Assembly (NCBI GenBank): GCA_032718475.1
Contig: JAUCBJ010008627.1
Span: 22,763-86,762, forward strand
Reading direction: 5' to 3'
Source of the DNA: Nemertoderma westbladi
Lineage: Eukaryota; Xenacoelomorpha; Nemertodermatida; Nemertodermatidae
DNA: 64,000 nt
The notes under the pieces are model-generated. The model saw only the letters and a list, made by a program, of their open reading frames with translations, was not told the origin of the DNA and did no database searches. This document shows, piece after piece, positions 23,041 to 35,261 of this stretch (position 1 is the first letter of the stretch; every line of letters begins with the position of its first letter). Made by a program: the position numbers and the translations under genes.

Positions 23041-23640
23041 AGCAGCACGGGGAGTCGACTCAGACCGAGCCGAGCCGAGCCGAGCCGAGCCAAGCCAAGC
23101 CAAGCCGAGCCGAGCCGAGCCGAGCCGAGCCGAGCCGAGCCGAGCCGAGCCGAGCCGAGCCGAGCCGAGCCGAGCCGAGCCGAGCCGAGCCGAGCCGAGC
23201 CGAGCCGAGCCGAGCCGAGCCGAGCCGAGCCGAGCCGAGCCGAGCCGAGCCGAGCCGAGCCGAGCCGAGCCGAGCCGAGCCAAACCGAACCGAGCCGAGC
23301 AAAACCGAACCGAGCCGAGCAAAAACCGAGCCGAGCCGAGCCGAGCCGAGCCGAGCCGAACCGAGCCGAGCCGAGCCGAGCCGAGCCGAGCCGAGCCGAG
23401 CCGAGCCGAGCCGAGCCGAGCCGAGCCGAGCCGAGCCGAGCCGAGCCGAGCCGAGCCGAGCCGAGCCGAGCCGAGCCGAGCCGAGCCGAGCCGAGCCGAG
23501 CCGAGCCGAGCCGAGCCGAGCCGAGCCGAGCCGAGCCGAGCCGAGCCGAGCCGAGCTGAGCCGAGCCGAGCCTAATTGAGCCAAACCGAGCCGATCAAGC
23601 CAAGTCGAACTTAATCGTGCCCAATCGTGCAAGACCGAGC
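23041..23640. repeat. (GAGCC)n satellite in unit 8
   Basis: Nearly pure AGCCG repeats from about 23060 to 23570, with a short break of AAAACCGAACCGAGCC words near 23281-23330. Degenerate edges match those of the other A2 arrays. Confidence 0.95.
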
Positions 23641-23709
23641 CGAGCTCGTTGTCTCTTTTATTTGAAATAAAAAGTCGGTTCCTTATCGGGCCGCTAGGCC
23701 CGTCACTAG

Positions 23710-25217
23710 TTAGCAAGTCGTTAGACTTGATTACTGTAAGAATTGTTGACTGACTGACTGGCTGGCTGGCTGGCTGACTGGCTGGCTGGCTGGCTGGCTG
23801 ATCTACAGCCAAAACTACTCTAACGATTTTGATGAAATTTTCACAGCATCAAGATACCGCGATTCTAAGGTCCCTGGCATGATCGGCTACTCCGTCCATA
23901 GCCTCTGGGCTCGAAAAATAGAGATAAACGAAAAAACGCCATAGGCGCAATGGTAAAATAACACCAATGACAGCTGGTGTCCTGATGAAAAATGGCTTAT
24001 GTAATGCATTTCTACACAAGGCTTAGTAATAAATCGATGAGGTTGCCAAGATTATTATACTTAGTACACCCATACTGTTTGTTTAGGCCCTAGGACACTC
24101 TGTCAAAGCAAATATTAACTGGTTGATTTAGTTTGTGGTTCTACACAGGCTTAGTATAAATCGGTGAGGCTGCCAACTGGTTGGTTTAGTTTGCAATCTA
24201 TTACCGCCTCAGCTGAATAACTCTTCCCCCTGCTGAATGACTGTTAGGTACAGGTTATTGGCTACATTAATGCCAACATTAATACAGTGGAAGCTGTATG
24301 CTTATAAGGTGGAATGTTTACTCAGCCTTATACTGATACTCTGTAAGGTTAAGACTAACATTATAGTTTGAAATATAAAAATCACTTATTATTATCTGTA
24401 TTGGGTTAATAATCACTGTGGCATTCAAAATGTTTTATAGGTGATTGACATTTAGTGCAAGCTGAATGACTGTTAGTTACAGAGTACTACAGTACTGCAC
24501 TCTTATTTTATTTTTAAATCTTTCGTCCAACATTAATACTTTGGAGGTTGTATGCTTATAAGGCGAATGTTTACTCAGCTTCATACTGATACACTGTAAG
24601 GCTAACACTAACGTTATAGTTTAACACATAAAAATCACTGCTTATTATCTGTATCAGGTTACATACTGTGGCATTCAAAATGTTTAAATGTTTTATAGGT
24701 GATTGATATTTAGTGCAAGCTGAATGACTGTAGGTTACAGAGTACTATTGCACTGTATTTTATTTTTAAATCTTTTGGCCAACATTAATACTGTGGAGGC
24801 TGTATGCTTATAAGGCGGAATGTTTACTCAGCCTCATACTGATACTCTGTAAGGCTTACACTAACATTATTGTTTGAAATATAAAAATAACTGCTTATTA
24901 TCTGTATTGGGTTAATCACTGTGGCATTCAAAATGTTTTGTTAGGTGAATGACATTTAGTGGCTAAGATTATTCTCTGTCAGATTCCCTTCACACCATAG
25001 GCAAACATTGTTGAGGCTGAGGGAATTTACTTTAGTTTACTCTACTGAGTCATTCAGCTGAATGGATTTGAGCAATTGCCAAATTACAGAGTGGGATCTC
25101 TCTCTGACCATAGATAAATAACACTTCCCTTCTGAACAAAGGTAAACATTGTTGAGGGAACTTACCTTTGATTGACGACTTCCGACTTGCTTAACGGCGT
25201 CTTGACGCCGTCTCTAG
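23710..25217 (+). mobile_element. Helentron-like element, family B, unit 9
   Basis: It starts TTAGCAAGTCGTTAGACTTG instead of TTAGGAACC and ends with CGACTTGCTTA, the hairpin ACGGCGTCTTGACGCCGT (25191-25209 region) and CTCTAG. The 3' subterminal CGACTTGC is the reverse complement of the 5' GCAAGTCG, as expected for a matched pair of ends. The interior carries three tandem core repeats of about 253 bp, with GTATGCTTATAAGG at 24296, 24550 and 24802. Its 5' block is otherwise like that of unit 3. Confidence 0.8.
24280..25000 (+). repeat. About 253-bp core repeat, three copies
   Basis: Imperfect tandem copies beginning near AATACTGTGGAGGCTGTATG. Core repeats inside a Helentron-type element recall the bivalve pearl and DINE-1 families, which also pair a tetranucleotide microsatellite with internal tandem cores. 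Confidence 0.75.
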
Positions 25218-26696
25218 TTAGGAACCGAGAGGTTCATTACTGTAAGAATTGTTGGTGGCTGGCTGGTTAATCTATAGCCAAAACTACTCTAACGATTTTG
25301 ATGAAATTTTCACAGCGGCTGGATACCGCGATTCTAAGGTCCCTGGTATGTTCCGCTATTTCGTCCATGAGCCGTGGGCTCGAAAAATAGACATAAACGA
25401 AAAAACGCCATATGCGCAATGGTAAAATAACACCAATAACAGCTGGTGTCGTGATGAAAAATGGCTTATGTAATGGATTTCTACACAAGGCTTAGTATAA
25501 ATCGATGAGGTTGCCAAGATTATTGTACTTAGTACACCCATACTGTTTGTTTAGGCCCTAGGACACTCTGTCAAAGCAAATATTAACTGGTTGGTTTAGT
25601 TAGAAATCTAATATCGCCTCAGCTGAATTACTCTTCCCAATGCAATCTATGGGAATATCTCACTCTGCTAATGTAAGCTGAATGACTGTTACGTACACAG
25701 TGAGTTGGCTACATTAATGCCAACATTATTGCAAAATGTTTTATTGTTGGATTACTCTCTGTCAGTCACCCCTTCAGAACATTTTATAGGGAACTTACTT
25801 TAGTTTACTCTACTGTGCCATTCAGCTGAATGGATTTGAGCGATTGCCAAGTTACAGAGTTGGATCATTCTCTGACCATTGGCAAAGACATCAAATGTTT
25901 TTAAAAATATACTTTTTCCATGTTTTTTTTTCTGACCAAAAATTTCAAAAAAAAATTTTTCGTAGCCAGTACTGCCAATCGATTCGCCATCAAAAATAAC
26001 GCAAAAAATTTTTTTTGCAAAGTTTTAAATTACTGTAAATTTTTGGCGACTGGGGGGGGTCAATTTTTTTCGATCCGCTATAACTCCGGAACGCTTTGTC
26101 CAAATTCGATGGGGTTTTCATTTTTCAACTTAATTTGATGTCCTCTTTCAGCCTATCCATGTTTCCAAACCCCAAACAGCGCCGTTCAAAAATTAATTTT
26201 TTCCAGTTCTAGAATTTTACAAATTTCAAAAAAGTTGCAGTATTTTATTAACCCCTTTACGGAATTCGATAGCGTTTTCGATTTTTATATTAAACGCAAT
26301 ATCCTGAATCTCACTAGCCTAGTTTCGCGTCACCAACGCCAAGACTTCATACTTTTTGAGGAAAATTTTTCTAGAATAATTTTTATTTATTTACATTTAT
26401 CGCGATTTCTTATTACTGGTTGCACTTGAATTGATGGAGTTTTCAATTTATTAACTAAACACGATATCGCGCATCGCACCAGCGTGGTTTCGAAATTCCA
26501 AAACGAGGTCTTCACTAGTTGCAGGTCGATTTTGTTCTAGAATTGAGTAACTAATAATAGATCGAATTTATTAATAATTATTGTATGAAATAAGATTGTA
26601 TTTTTACATAATTATTAGTTCTATAATAATTCTCGTTGTCTCTTTTATTTGAAATAAAAAGTCGGTTCCTTATCGGGCCGCTAGGCCCATCACTAG
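25218..26696 (+). mobile_element. Helentron-like element, family A, unit 10
   Basis: A complete copy with a short (TGGCTGGC) tract and a normal body. One arm base of the 3' hairpin is mutated (GGCCCA instead of GGCCCG) before TCACTAG. Confidence 0.8.
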
Positions 26697-28650
26697 TTAG
26701 GAACCGAGAGGTTCATTACTGTAAGAATTGCTCGTGGCTGGCTGGCTGGCTGGCTGGCTAATCTATAGCCAAAACTACTCTAACGATTTTGATGAAATTT
26801 TCACAGCGGCTAGATACCGCGATTCTAAGGTCCCTGGTATGTTCCGCTATTTCGTCCATGAGCCGTGGGCTCGAAAAATAGACATAAACGAAAAAACGCC
26901 ATAGGCGCAATGATAAAAACACCAGCTGGCACTCATGAAAAATGGATAGAGATAGCCTAGTAATGCTATTCTATAGGAATGGCCACCTAACAAGGAAATG
27001 CTTTCTCTGCCAAGTATTATCCTCACTCTACAACTCAGACAGTAAGCAAACAAAAGCCGTGGGATTCTAATGTATTACATCATAAGCTGATTGCTCTCCC
27101 AATAGCCCTCACACACTCACTGAATCCAATGAAATCGAATATCTATTAGCTTAATGCGAATAGCTGGTAAGCTGAATGCCATTTTAGTTATTGTGTAGGC
27201 CTACTACTGTTGACTGTAGAGTAGACTGCTATGTTGCATGTATTTAATTAAAATAATTTTCGTAGAGGGAAGTTAATTTGGGATTACTCTCTATCAGATG
27301 TAAGCAAAGCTGTTCAATGGGGTGGGTCATGGGACCCAAATATAGTACATTATGCATGGCAACGATTTCTGATATAATTAAAATACAAATTGTTTATTTT
27401 TATTTTATATCTATTTTATTGATAAAATAATAATATGATTTTACCGAATTTCATTTACCCCGTTGGGGAGTGTATATTATTATATTATTATTAAAATACA
27501 AGACAGGGGCTTGTTTCGATATATGTAGTTGCGCCCTTCGAGCAGCACGTGAGTTAATCAAATATTAGACACAATGTTTGACTTTGTCCCTTCTAGCAGC
27601 ACGTGAGTTTTGCTTTGACCCTTGATATATGATGTTGCGCCCTTCGAGCAGCACGTGAGTTACATCAAATAATAGACACACTGTTTGACTTTGTCCCTTC
27701 GAGCAGCACGTGAGTTTGGCTTTGACCCTTCCAGCAGCGTGTGTCAATCGAGCCGAATCATACTGATCGAGCCGAATAGAACCAATCGAGGCGATCAAGC
27801 CGAGTCGAGCCCAATCGAGCCGAGTCAAGCCGAACGGAGCCGAGTTGAGCCCAATCAAGCCTAGTCGAGCCAGACTGAGGCGAGGCAAGCCCAATCGAGT
27901 CGAGTCGAGCCCAATAGAGCCGAGTCTAGCGCAATCAATCCTAGTCGAGCCTAATTGAGCCAGACCGAGCCAAGTCGAGCCCAATCGAGCCAGACTGAGC
28001 CAAGTTGAGACAAATCGAGCCGAGTCAAGCCCAATCAATCCCAATCGAGCCGAGTCGAGCGGATTGAGCCCAATTGAGCCAAGTCGAGCCAGACCGAGCC
28101 GAGTCGAACCCAATCGAGCCGATTGAGCCGAATCGAGCTGAGTCGACTCAGACCGAGCCGAGCCGAGCCCATTGAGCCGTGTCACGCCAATTTGAGCCGG
28201 ACTGAGTCGCGTCGAGCCCAATCAAGCCGAGTCGAGCCCAATCGAATCGAGTCGAGCCCAATAGAGCCGAGTCGAGCCCAATCAAGCCTAAGTCGAGCCC
28301 AATCGAGCCGGACTGAGCCAAGTAGAGCCAAATCAAGCCGAGTCAAGCCCAATCAATCCCAATCGAGCCGATTCGAGCCCAATCGAGCCGAGTCGAGCCC
28401 AATCGAGCCAATTCGAGCCAAGTCGAGCCGGACCGAGCCGAGTCGAACCCAATCAAGCCGATTGAGCCGAATCGAGATGTGTCAAGTCGAGCCCAATCAA
28501 GCCGAGTCTAGCCCAATCGAGCCAAACCGAGCCGATCAAGCCAAGTCGAACTGAATCGAGCCCAATCGTGCCAGACCGAGCCAAGCTCATTGTCTCTTTT
28601 ATTTGAATTACAAAGTCGGTTCCTTATCGGGCCGCTAGGCCCGTCACTAG
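26697..28650 (+). mobile_element. Helentron-like element, family A2, unit 11
   Basis: An A2 copy without the LINE, serving as the uninterrupted reference for unit 8. About 130 bp of AT-rich sequence (27365-27495) separates the body from the CACGTG repeats. The satellite cargo (27745-28590) is the degenerate form. Confidence 0.8.
27745..28595. repeat. Degenerate GAGCC-type satellite (unit 11)
   Basis: Built of roughly 10- and 20-bp phrases such as GAGCCGAGTCGAGCCCAATC rather than the pure pentamer. Its flanks match those of the pure arrays, so it probably represents the precursor state. Confidence 0.85.
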
Positions 28651-31086
28651 TTAGGAACCGAGAGGTTCATTACTGTAAGAATTGTTGGCTGATTGATTGA
28701 CTGGCTGGCTGGTTAATCTACAGCCAAAACTACTCTAACGATTTTGATGAAATTTTCACAGCGGCTAGATACCGCGATTCTAAGGTCCCTGGTATGTTCC
28801 GCTATTTCGTCCATGAGCCGTGGGCTCGAAAAATAGACATAAACGAAAAAACGCCATAGGCGCAATGGTAAAATAACACCAATGACAGCTGGTGTCGTGA
28901 TGAAAAATGGCTTATGTAATGCATTTCTACACAAGGCTTAGTAATAAATCGATGAGGTTGCCAAGATTATTATACTTAGTACACCCATACTGTTTGTTTA
29001 GGCCCTAGGACACTCTGTCAAAGCAAATATTAACTGGTTGGTTTAGTTAGAAATCTATTATCGCCTCAGCTGAATTACTCTTCCCAATGCATTCTATGAG
29101 AATATCTCACTCTGCTAATGTAAGCTGAATGACTTTAAGTACAGTGTGTTGGCTACATTAATGCCAACATTATTGCAAAATGTTTTATTGTTGGATTACT
29201 CTCTGTCAGTCTCCCCTTCAGAACATTGTATAGGGAATTTACTTTAGTTTACTCTACTGTGCCATTCAGCTGAATGGATTTGAGCGATTGCCAAGTTACA
29301 GAGTTGGATCATTCTCTGACCATAGGCAAAGACATCAAATCTTTTTAAAAATATACTTTTTTCATGTTTTTTTTTCTGACCAAAAATTTCAAAAAAAATT
29401 TTTTCGTAGCCAGTACTGCCAATCGATTCGCCATCAAAAATAACGCAAAAAATTTTTTTTGCAAAATTTTAAATTACTGTAAATTTTTGGCGACTGGGGG
29501 GGGGGTCAATTTTTTTCGATCCGCTATAACTCCGGAACGCTTTGTCCAAATTCGATGGGGTTTTTATTTTTCAATTTAATTCGATGTCCTCTTTCAGTCT
29601 ATCCATGTTTCGAAACCCCAAACAGCGCCGTTCAAAATTTAATTTTTTCTAGTTCTAGAATTTTACAAATTTCAAAAAAGTTGCAGTATTTTATTAACGC
29701 CTTTACGGAATTCGATAGCGTTTTCGATTTTTATATTAAACGCAATATCCTGAATCTCACTAGCCTAGTTTCGCGTCACCAACGCCAAGACTTCATACTT
29801 TTTGAGGAAAATTTTTCTAGAATAATTTTTTTTAATTACATTTATCGCGATTTCTTATTACTGGTTTCACATGAATTGATGGAGTTTTCAATTTATTAAC
29901 TAAACACGATATCGCGCATCGCACCAGCGTGGTTTCGAAATTCCAAAACGAGGTCTTCACTAGTTGCAGGTCGATTTTGTTCTAGAATTGAGCAACTAAT
30001 AATAGATCGAATTTATTAATAATTATTGTATGAAATATGATTGTATTTTTACATAATTATTAGTTCTATACTCGCCCTTCGAGCAGCAAGTGAGTTAATC
30101 AAATATTAGACACAATGTTTGACTTTGTCCCTTCGAGCAGCACGTGAGTTTGGCTTTGACCCATCGAGCAGCACGTGAGTTACATCAAATAATAGACACA
30201 CTGTTTGACTTTGTCCCTTCGAGCAGCACGTGAGTTTTGCTTTGACCCTTGATATATGATGTTGCGTCCTTCGAGCAGCACGTGAGTTACATCAAATAAT
30301 AGACACACTGTTTGACTTCGTCCCTTCGAGCAGCACGTGGGTTTGGCTTTGACCCTTCCAGCAGCGTGTGTCAATCGAGCCGAATCATACCGATCGAGCC
30401 GAATAGAACCAATCGAGGCGATCAAGCCGAGACGAGCCAATCGAGCCGAGTTAGCCGAATGGAACCGAGTTGAGCCCAATCAAGCCGAGCGATCCAAACT
30501 GAGCCGAGACAAGCCCAATCGAGTTGAGTCGAGCCCAATAGAGCCGAGTCGAACCCAATCAATCCTAGTCGAGCCCAATTGAGCCGGACCGAGCCAAGTC
30601 GAGCCCAATCGAGCCATACTGTGCCAAGTTGAGCCAAATCAAGCCGAGTCAAGCCCAAATCAATCCAAACCGAGCCGAGTCGAGTGGATTGAGCCGAGTC
30701 GAGCCCAATCAAGCCTAGTCGCGCCCAATTGAGCCGGACCGAGCCCAGTCGAGCTAGACTGAGCCAAGTTGAGCCAAATCGAGCCGAATCAAGACCAATC
30801 AAGCCCAATCGAGCTGAGTCGAGACCAATCGAGCCGAGTCGAGCCCAATTGAGCCAAGTCGAGCCAGACCGAACCGAGTCGAACCCAATCAAGCCGATTG
30901 AGACGAATCGAGCTGAGTCGAGTCGAGCCCAATCAAGCTGAGTCGAGCCCAATCGAGCCAAACCGAGCCCATCAAGCCAAGTCGAACTGAATCGAGCCCA
31001 ATCATGCCAGACCGAGCCGAGCTCGTTGTCTCTTTTATTTGAAATAAAAAGTCGGTTCCTTATCGGGCCGCTAGGCCCGTCACTAG
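28651..31086 (+). mobile_element. Helentron-like hybrid A/A2, unit 12
   Basis: A normal family A unit up to ATTATTAGTTCTATACT near 30071 switches directly into the A2 CACGTG repeats (CGCCCTTCGAGCAGC) and a degenerate GAGCC array (30370-31020). It then closes with the common 3' hairpin and CACTAG. This is a clear recombinant between subfamilies. Confidence 0.8.
30370..31025. repeat. Degenerate GAGCC-type satellite (unit 12)
   Basis: Same composition as the array at 27745. The left flank (CAATCGAGCCGAATCATACC) is shared with the arrays at 12918 and 27745. Confidence 0.85.
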
Positions 31087-33072
31087 TTAGGAACCGAAGG
31101 TTACTTTCTGTAAGAATTTGATGTAATAGTAGTAATAGTAATAGTAATATTTTGAAGCGAAATAACATAAAAACGGCTCTAACGATTTTGTTAAAATTTT
31201 GCATAACGCAATGTTTTGATGACCACTATCGTTTCCCGCTGGTCCCATGTCTGTCCATAGAATGTGGGCTCGAAAAATAGTCATAAACGAAAAAACGCCA
31301 TAGGCGCAATGATAAAACACCAGCTGGAGTGCATGAAAAATGTATAGAGGGCCTAGTGATTCTATTCAATAGAGAAAGGGCCAACTAACAAGGATGTACT
31401 TTCTGTGCCAAGTTTTTATTTAATCACTCACTCTTTCAACCCAGACTATAAGCAAACTTTAACTTGGTTAGTAATCTACTATTATCCCATCAGCTGAATA
31501 ACTCTTCGAAGGTTACTTTCTGTAAGAATTTGATGTAATAGTAGTAATAGTAATAGTAATATTTTGAAGCGAAATAACATAAAAACGGCTCTAACGATTT
31601 TGTTAAAATTTTGCATAACGCAATGTTTTGATGACCACTATCGTTTCCCGCTGGTCCCATGTCTGTCCATAGAATGTGGGCTCGAAAAATAGTCATAAAC
31701 GAAAAAACGCCATAGGCGCAATGATAAAACACCAGCTGGAGTGCATGAAAAATGTATAGAGGGCCTAGTGATTCTATTCAATAGAGAAAGGGCCAACTAA
31801 CAAGGATGTACTTTCTGTGCCAAGTTTTTATTTAATCACTCACTCTTTCAACCCAGACTATAAGCAAACTTTAACTTGGTTAGTAATCTACTATTATCCC
31901 ATCAGCTGAATAACTCTTCCCCGTGCTTCCTAAGGGAATATCTACAAGGTGGTGGTGGGTTGTGGGTCAGCGGAATGAATTTTAGTTACACACATAGTGC
32001 TGGTTACCGTTAATGGTACTATACTCAGCTAATAATAAAATAATAATTGATGTATTTAAAAATCCGAGAGGGGGGTGAGTTAGTGACTTGCTTGACAAAC
32101 ATTAATTATATTAATCTGTCAAACCAGAGGGAATACAGAGTGGGATCTACAGTACCTGTCTCTGTATAACTTTTTGCCCAGCTGATAGCTCCTTTAATCC
32201 AACACAAACTGTTGCCCTGGATTCAATGAATGCGAATGTCTATTACAGTAGGTTCCTGGGAAAAGCTGGCCACCTGAATGACTTTTTAGTTATAGAGTAG
32301 TGTACACGAGTGAGGCTTAACTCTCTCAGCGAACAATTATAATTATACTATGGCTAGTTATATATTCTGATATTGGCTTCCGACACACACACTGAAACCT
32401 ACACCTAAGTTCGCTGGTTATTCGCAGTTCTGACTCGCCATATATGAACCTAACTGTATGGTACTATTGATAAACTATACTAATTGCAATGTTCAATTAA
32501 AATCAGAGTTTGGAGGTCTAATTATGTTTTGGCAACATTAATACTATGAGTGGTGTTTGGTATTATATATAATTTTGATGTAGACAGGATATATGTTGCC
32601 CTAACTGCTTTAATAATTACTAGGAACAGATTATGAGATATATGAGTTTCTTTTCCCTAAATTGAGAATTTAACATTGAGGCGGGATATTAATTCGCCAA
32701 GGTAGGTTTTGCGTCCACTTCCCCCCCTGTCTCCTTTGTTCACTACCTTGGTGCAATTTTTTATTATAAATGCTGAACATACGTGCAAATTACAGTATTA
32801 GTATAGGTAGTGCTGGCTGATACTGGGTGCTCATATTTGCAACCATTTGTAACAAATTGTAACCAGGGACATCAATTCGTGACAAGTGCTCATATTTTTA
32901 ACCAAACACATTGATTCGTAATGCGGAAATACAGATTTGTAACCAGGCGCTCAGATTCGAAACTGGTTTAGAGTTGATATCCTGAAAAAAATAGTTAGCG
33001 GCTTATGGCCTGTAAAAATATTAGTTTCGGTTTAACTTCGGTTCCTTCACGGCGTCTCGACGCCGTCTTTAA
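31087..33072 (+). mobile_element. Helentron-like element, family C, unit 13
   Basis: It opens with TTAGGAACCGAAGGTTAC and an (ATAGTAATAGTA) tract instead of CTGG repeats. It closes near 33072 with CTTCGGTTCCTTC, the hairpin ACGGCGTCTCGACGCCGT and CTTTAA. The 3' CTTCGGTTCC is the reverse complement of the 5' GGAACCGAAG, again a matched pair differing from families A and B. It shares only the AAACGAAAAAACGCCATAGG core with family A. This is the last unit of the array; its exact 3' base is uncertain. Confidence 0.7.
31095..31918 (+). repeat. 412-bp tandem duplication in family C element
   Basis: CGAAGGTTACTTTCTGTAAG at 31095 recurs at 31507 with near-identical following sequence, so a 412-bp segment including the 5' block is doubled. 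Confidence 0.9.
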
Positions 33073-35256
33073 TATTATGTTTGTGATTATCATAATATCT
33101 CTCCACCTGGTATTAATTTAAAATCTTCGACAATAATATTTTCCCCCCCCCCCCCCTCCCGTGCCTTTCAACCGTGACTCTCGCCCTCCCCCCAGAGATA
33201 GAACCAACTTTGATGAAATAGAACTAAACTTTGAAACACGTGTTGTATATAAAAAGTTTAGAAATTATACGCACAGACAGCCTTATATAGTTTATTCTGT
33301 TCGTCATATACCTTTTACCTATTATCGCCTTCTATTCTCGTTGTATTTTTGGCAAAAAGTTGACCTGACTGCAGGACACTATCTCTGCTGCAGGGCAGGG
33401 CTGCTAGGCACTAGGTAGGCCTATTGTTTAGATTGTTAATACCGTAACTACTGTAGGCACATCATTGGCCGACTTTCAGCTACAAAATGTAAATTAAGGC
33501 TTTCCCTATAATTTGAGGTAACACTGGCTAGCCGCTAGATAATTCCATAATTACAAATGTTTAGTCTCACTTTCAACATTTATGGCTGACTTGGTCCAGC
33601 CATAAAGGTTGATTTTTTTTAAGGTAGTTATTTTTTGCCCTATATTTTTTACTCAAATGCCCTATATTTTTTTCGAATACTTTTATGCCCTATATTTTTT
33701 GGACTAGAAAAACTGCTATACTCGACTATCAGACTGTTGCTTATTTTACTGTATTACTGTCAATAAACAACTCAAATAGACCCGTCTCTATGAGAAACAC
33801 TTTGTAATTTATACACAACACTTAATAAGAAATTATTTATTATATTATAGGCCTAATCCAAAATTAAAATGAACAATTAATATAAAAGATAAGTATTGTT
33901 AGAAATTCACTAGGTCTATTACAATACAAATTAAACAAAAAACGTAATAATTAAAAAATTGACCATATTAACTGATTAATGTACCAACACAGTTGAATAA
34001 GTTACTACAGTAGAAAGTTCATTAGCGAATTACAAATACAGGTATTCAAATGAAAGAATTAACAACGATAAATACAGTAGGAAGAAATCCACTACTGCAC
34101 TAGGCCTATTGCAATTACAAATTAGAACTAGAGTAATAAAACGACGTAATTAAGAAATTTACTATATTAATGGGATCGAAAATTCCACAATCTTTCTTAG
34201 ATTATAGCCTCATGACTTAGGGTTACATGACAGTTTTAATTAGTGTTTGGGCCTGACCAACTACTGAACTAACCCAAACCAAAAAATAAACCAATAAATC
34301 TAAGTTAAAGTACGGGGTTATGGTGCGTTAGGTCCTGGAAGCAGTACTGCATTAGGTCCTGGTAGCGTTAGGTCCGTGCCATGGGAAAGATTAGGCTGTT
34401 TGGTCAGTAGGTACAAAAGATAAACCAGGCAGGTTAGTAAAGGAACAGTTTACACAGAGGCGAGTTGAAAGGACAGAAGGAACCAATACAATAAACGAGA
34501 GTTAGGAATATTGTAGAATCAGTGAATAGAAAACCATAGTCAGATAATGCTACAGGAACTAAAGCTACAGGACACACAGGCAGCCAGGACCTAATGCGCC
34601 AGGACCTAAAGCTGCAGGGCCTAACACACGCTAGCTACAGGACCTATCCGCCAGAACCTAAAGCTACGGCAGTACGTGACCTATAACGCTGCATTACTCT
34701 GTCTGTCTGTGCGGAACGCTAGGCCACTACAGTATTATTATATTGCTGTACTGTAAGTCTATAGGAAGGGGGGACACCTGTGACAAATCAAATTTAAACT
34801 GAATTTAGAAGAAGCGCAAAATAAAGAGGTTGTTATATATCTAAACCATATAAAACATAGCGATTGCATAGTTGTAGTATTGTACTGTATAAGGAAATAG
34901 TTATTATAGCCAAAACAAAGCAGAACAGAATTGAGAAGAGATAAGAACTAAGTTCTTATCTATCACTGTATCACATTAATTGCATATAGTACAGTAGGCC
35001 CTGCCTAGTAGTAGTATTACGTACATACAGTAGTTAGTTTAAAATTGCCAAGGTCAGAAGGTAAGGTGTAAGAATTGAATGCCAGCATCAGACAGTCAAA
35101 GCAAGTTATTATTTGCAAATTGAGCTACTGTACATGTTTACCTAGCCGCTGAAGGTAATTCATGTATACACGTTCGTGGGGCCTTCACGCAGCACGAGGC
35201 TCAGTTATGAGATACATATTAATATTGAGCGATTCTACTGTATCACTCATGATTAT
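33073..35256. other. AT-rich region without a gene
   Basis: It contains a 14-nt C run (33143-33156) and AT-rich sequence. About 34315-34382 and 34540-34700 hold clustered short repeats of the word TAGGTCCTG and its complement CAGGACCTA in opposite orientations. No coding frame here looks real. Confidence 0.5.
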
Positions 35257-35261
35257 ATCGG
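35257..35261. repeat. Target site duplication of BEL/Pao element (left)
   Basis: ATCGG directly before the left LTR, identical to 56457-56461. Five base pairs is the usual BEL/Pao duplication. Confidence 0.9.

Larger units (their letters stand above)
19987..23709 (+). mobile_element. Helentron-like element, family A2, unit 8, with LINE insertion and satellite
   Basis: An A2 copy like the one starting at 11748: same divergent body, a minisatellite with CACGTG at 22815-23050, a (GAGCC)n array, then hairpin and CACTAG. A minus-strand LINE lies inside at about 20621-22610. Comparison with units 4 and 11 shows A2 sequence on both sides (CAAAGCTGTTCAATGGGGT left, TAGTACATTATGCATGGCAA right), with about 20 bp of A2 sequence missing at the site. 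Confidence 0.8.

Noticed and set aside
33161-33418. 85-codon frame after the C run
   Set aside because: No recognisable domain and AT-rich, repeat-flanked context; likely chance.
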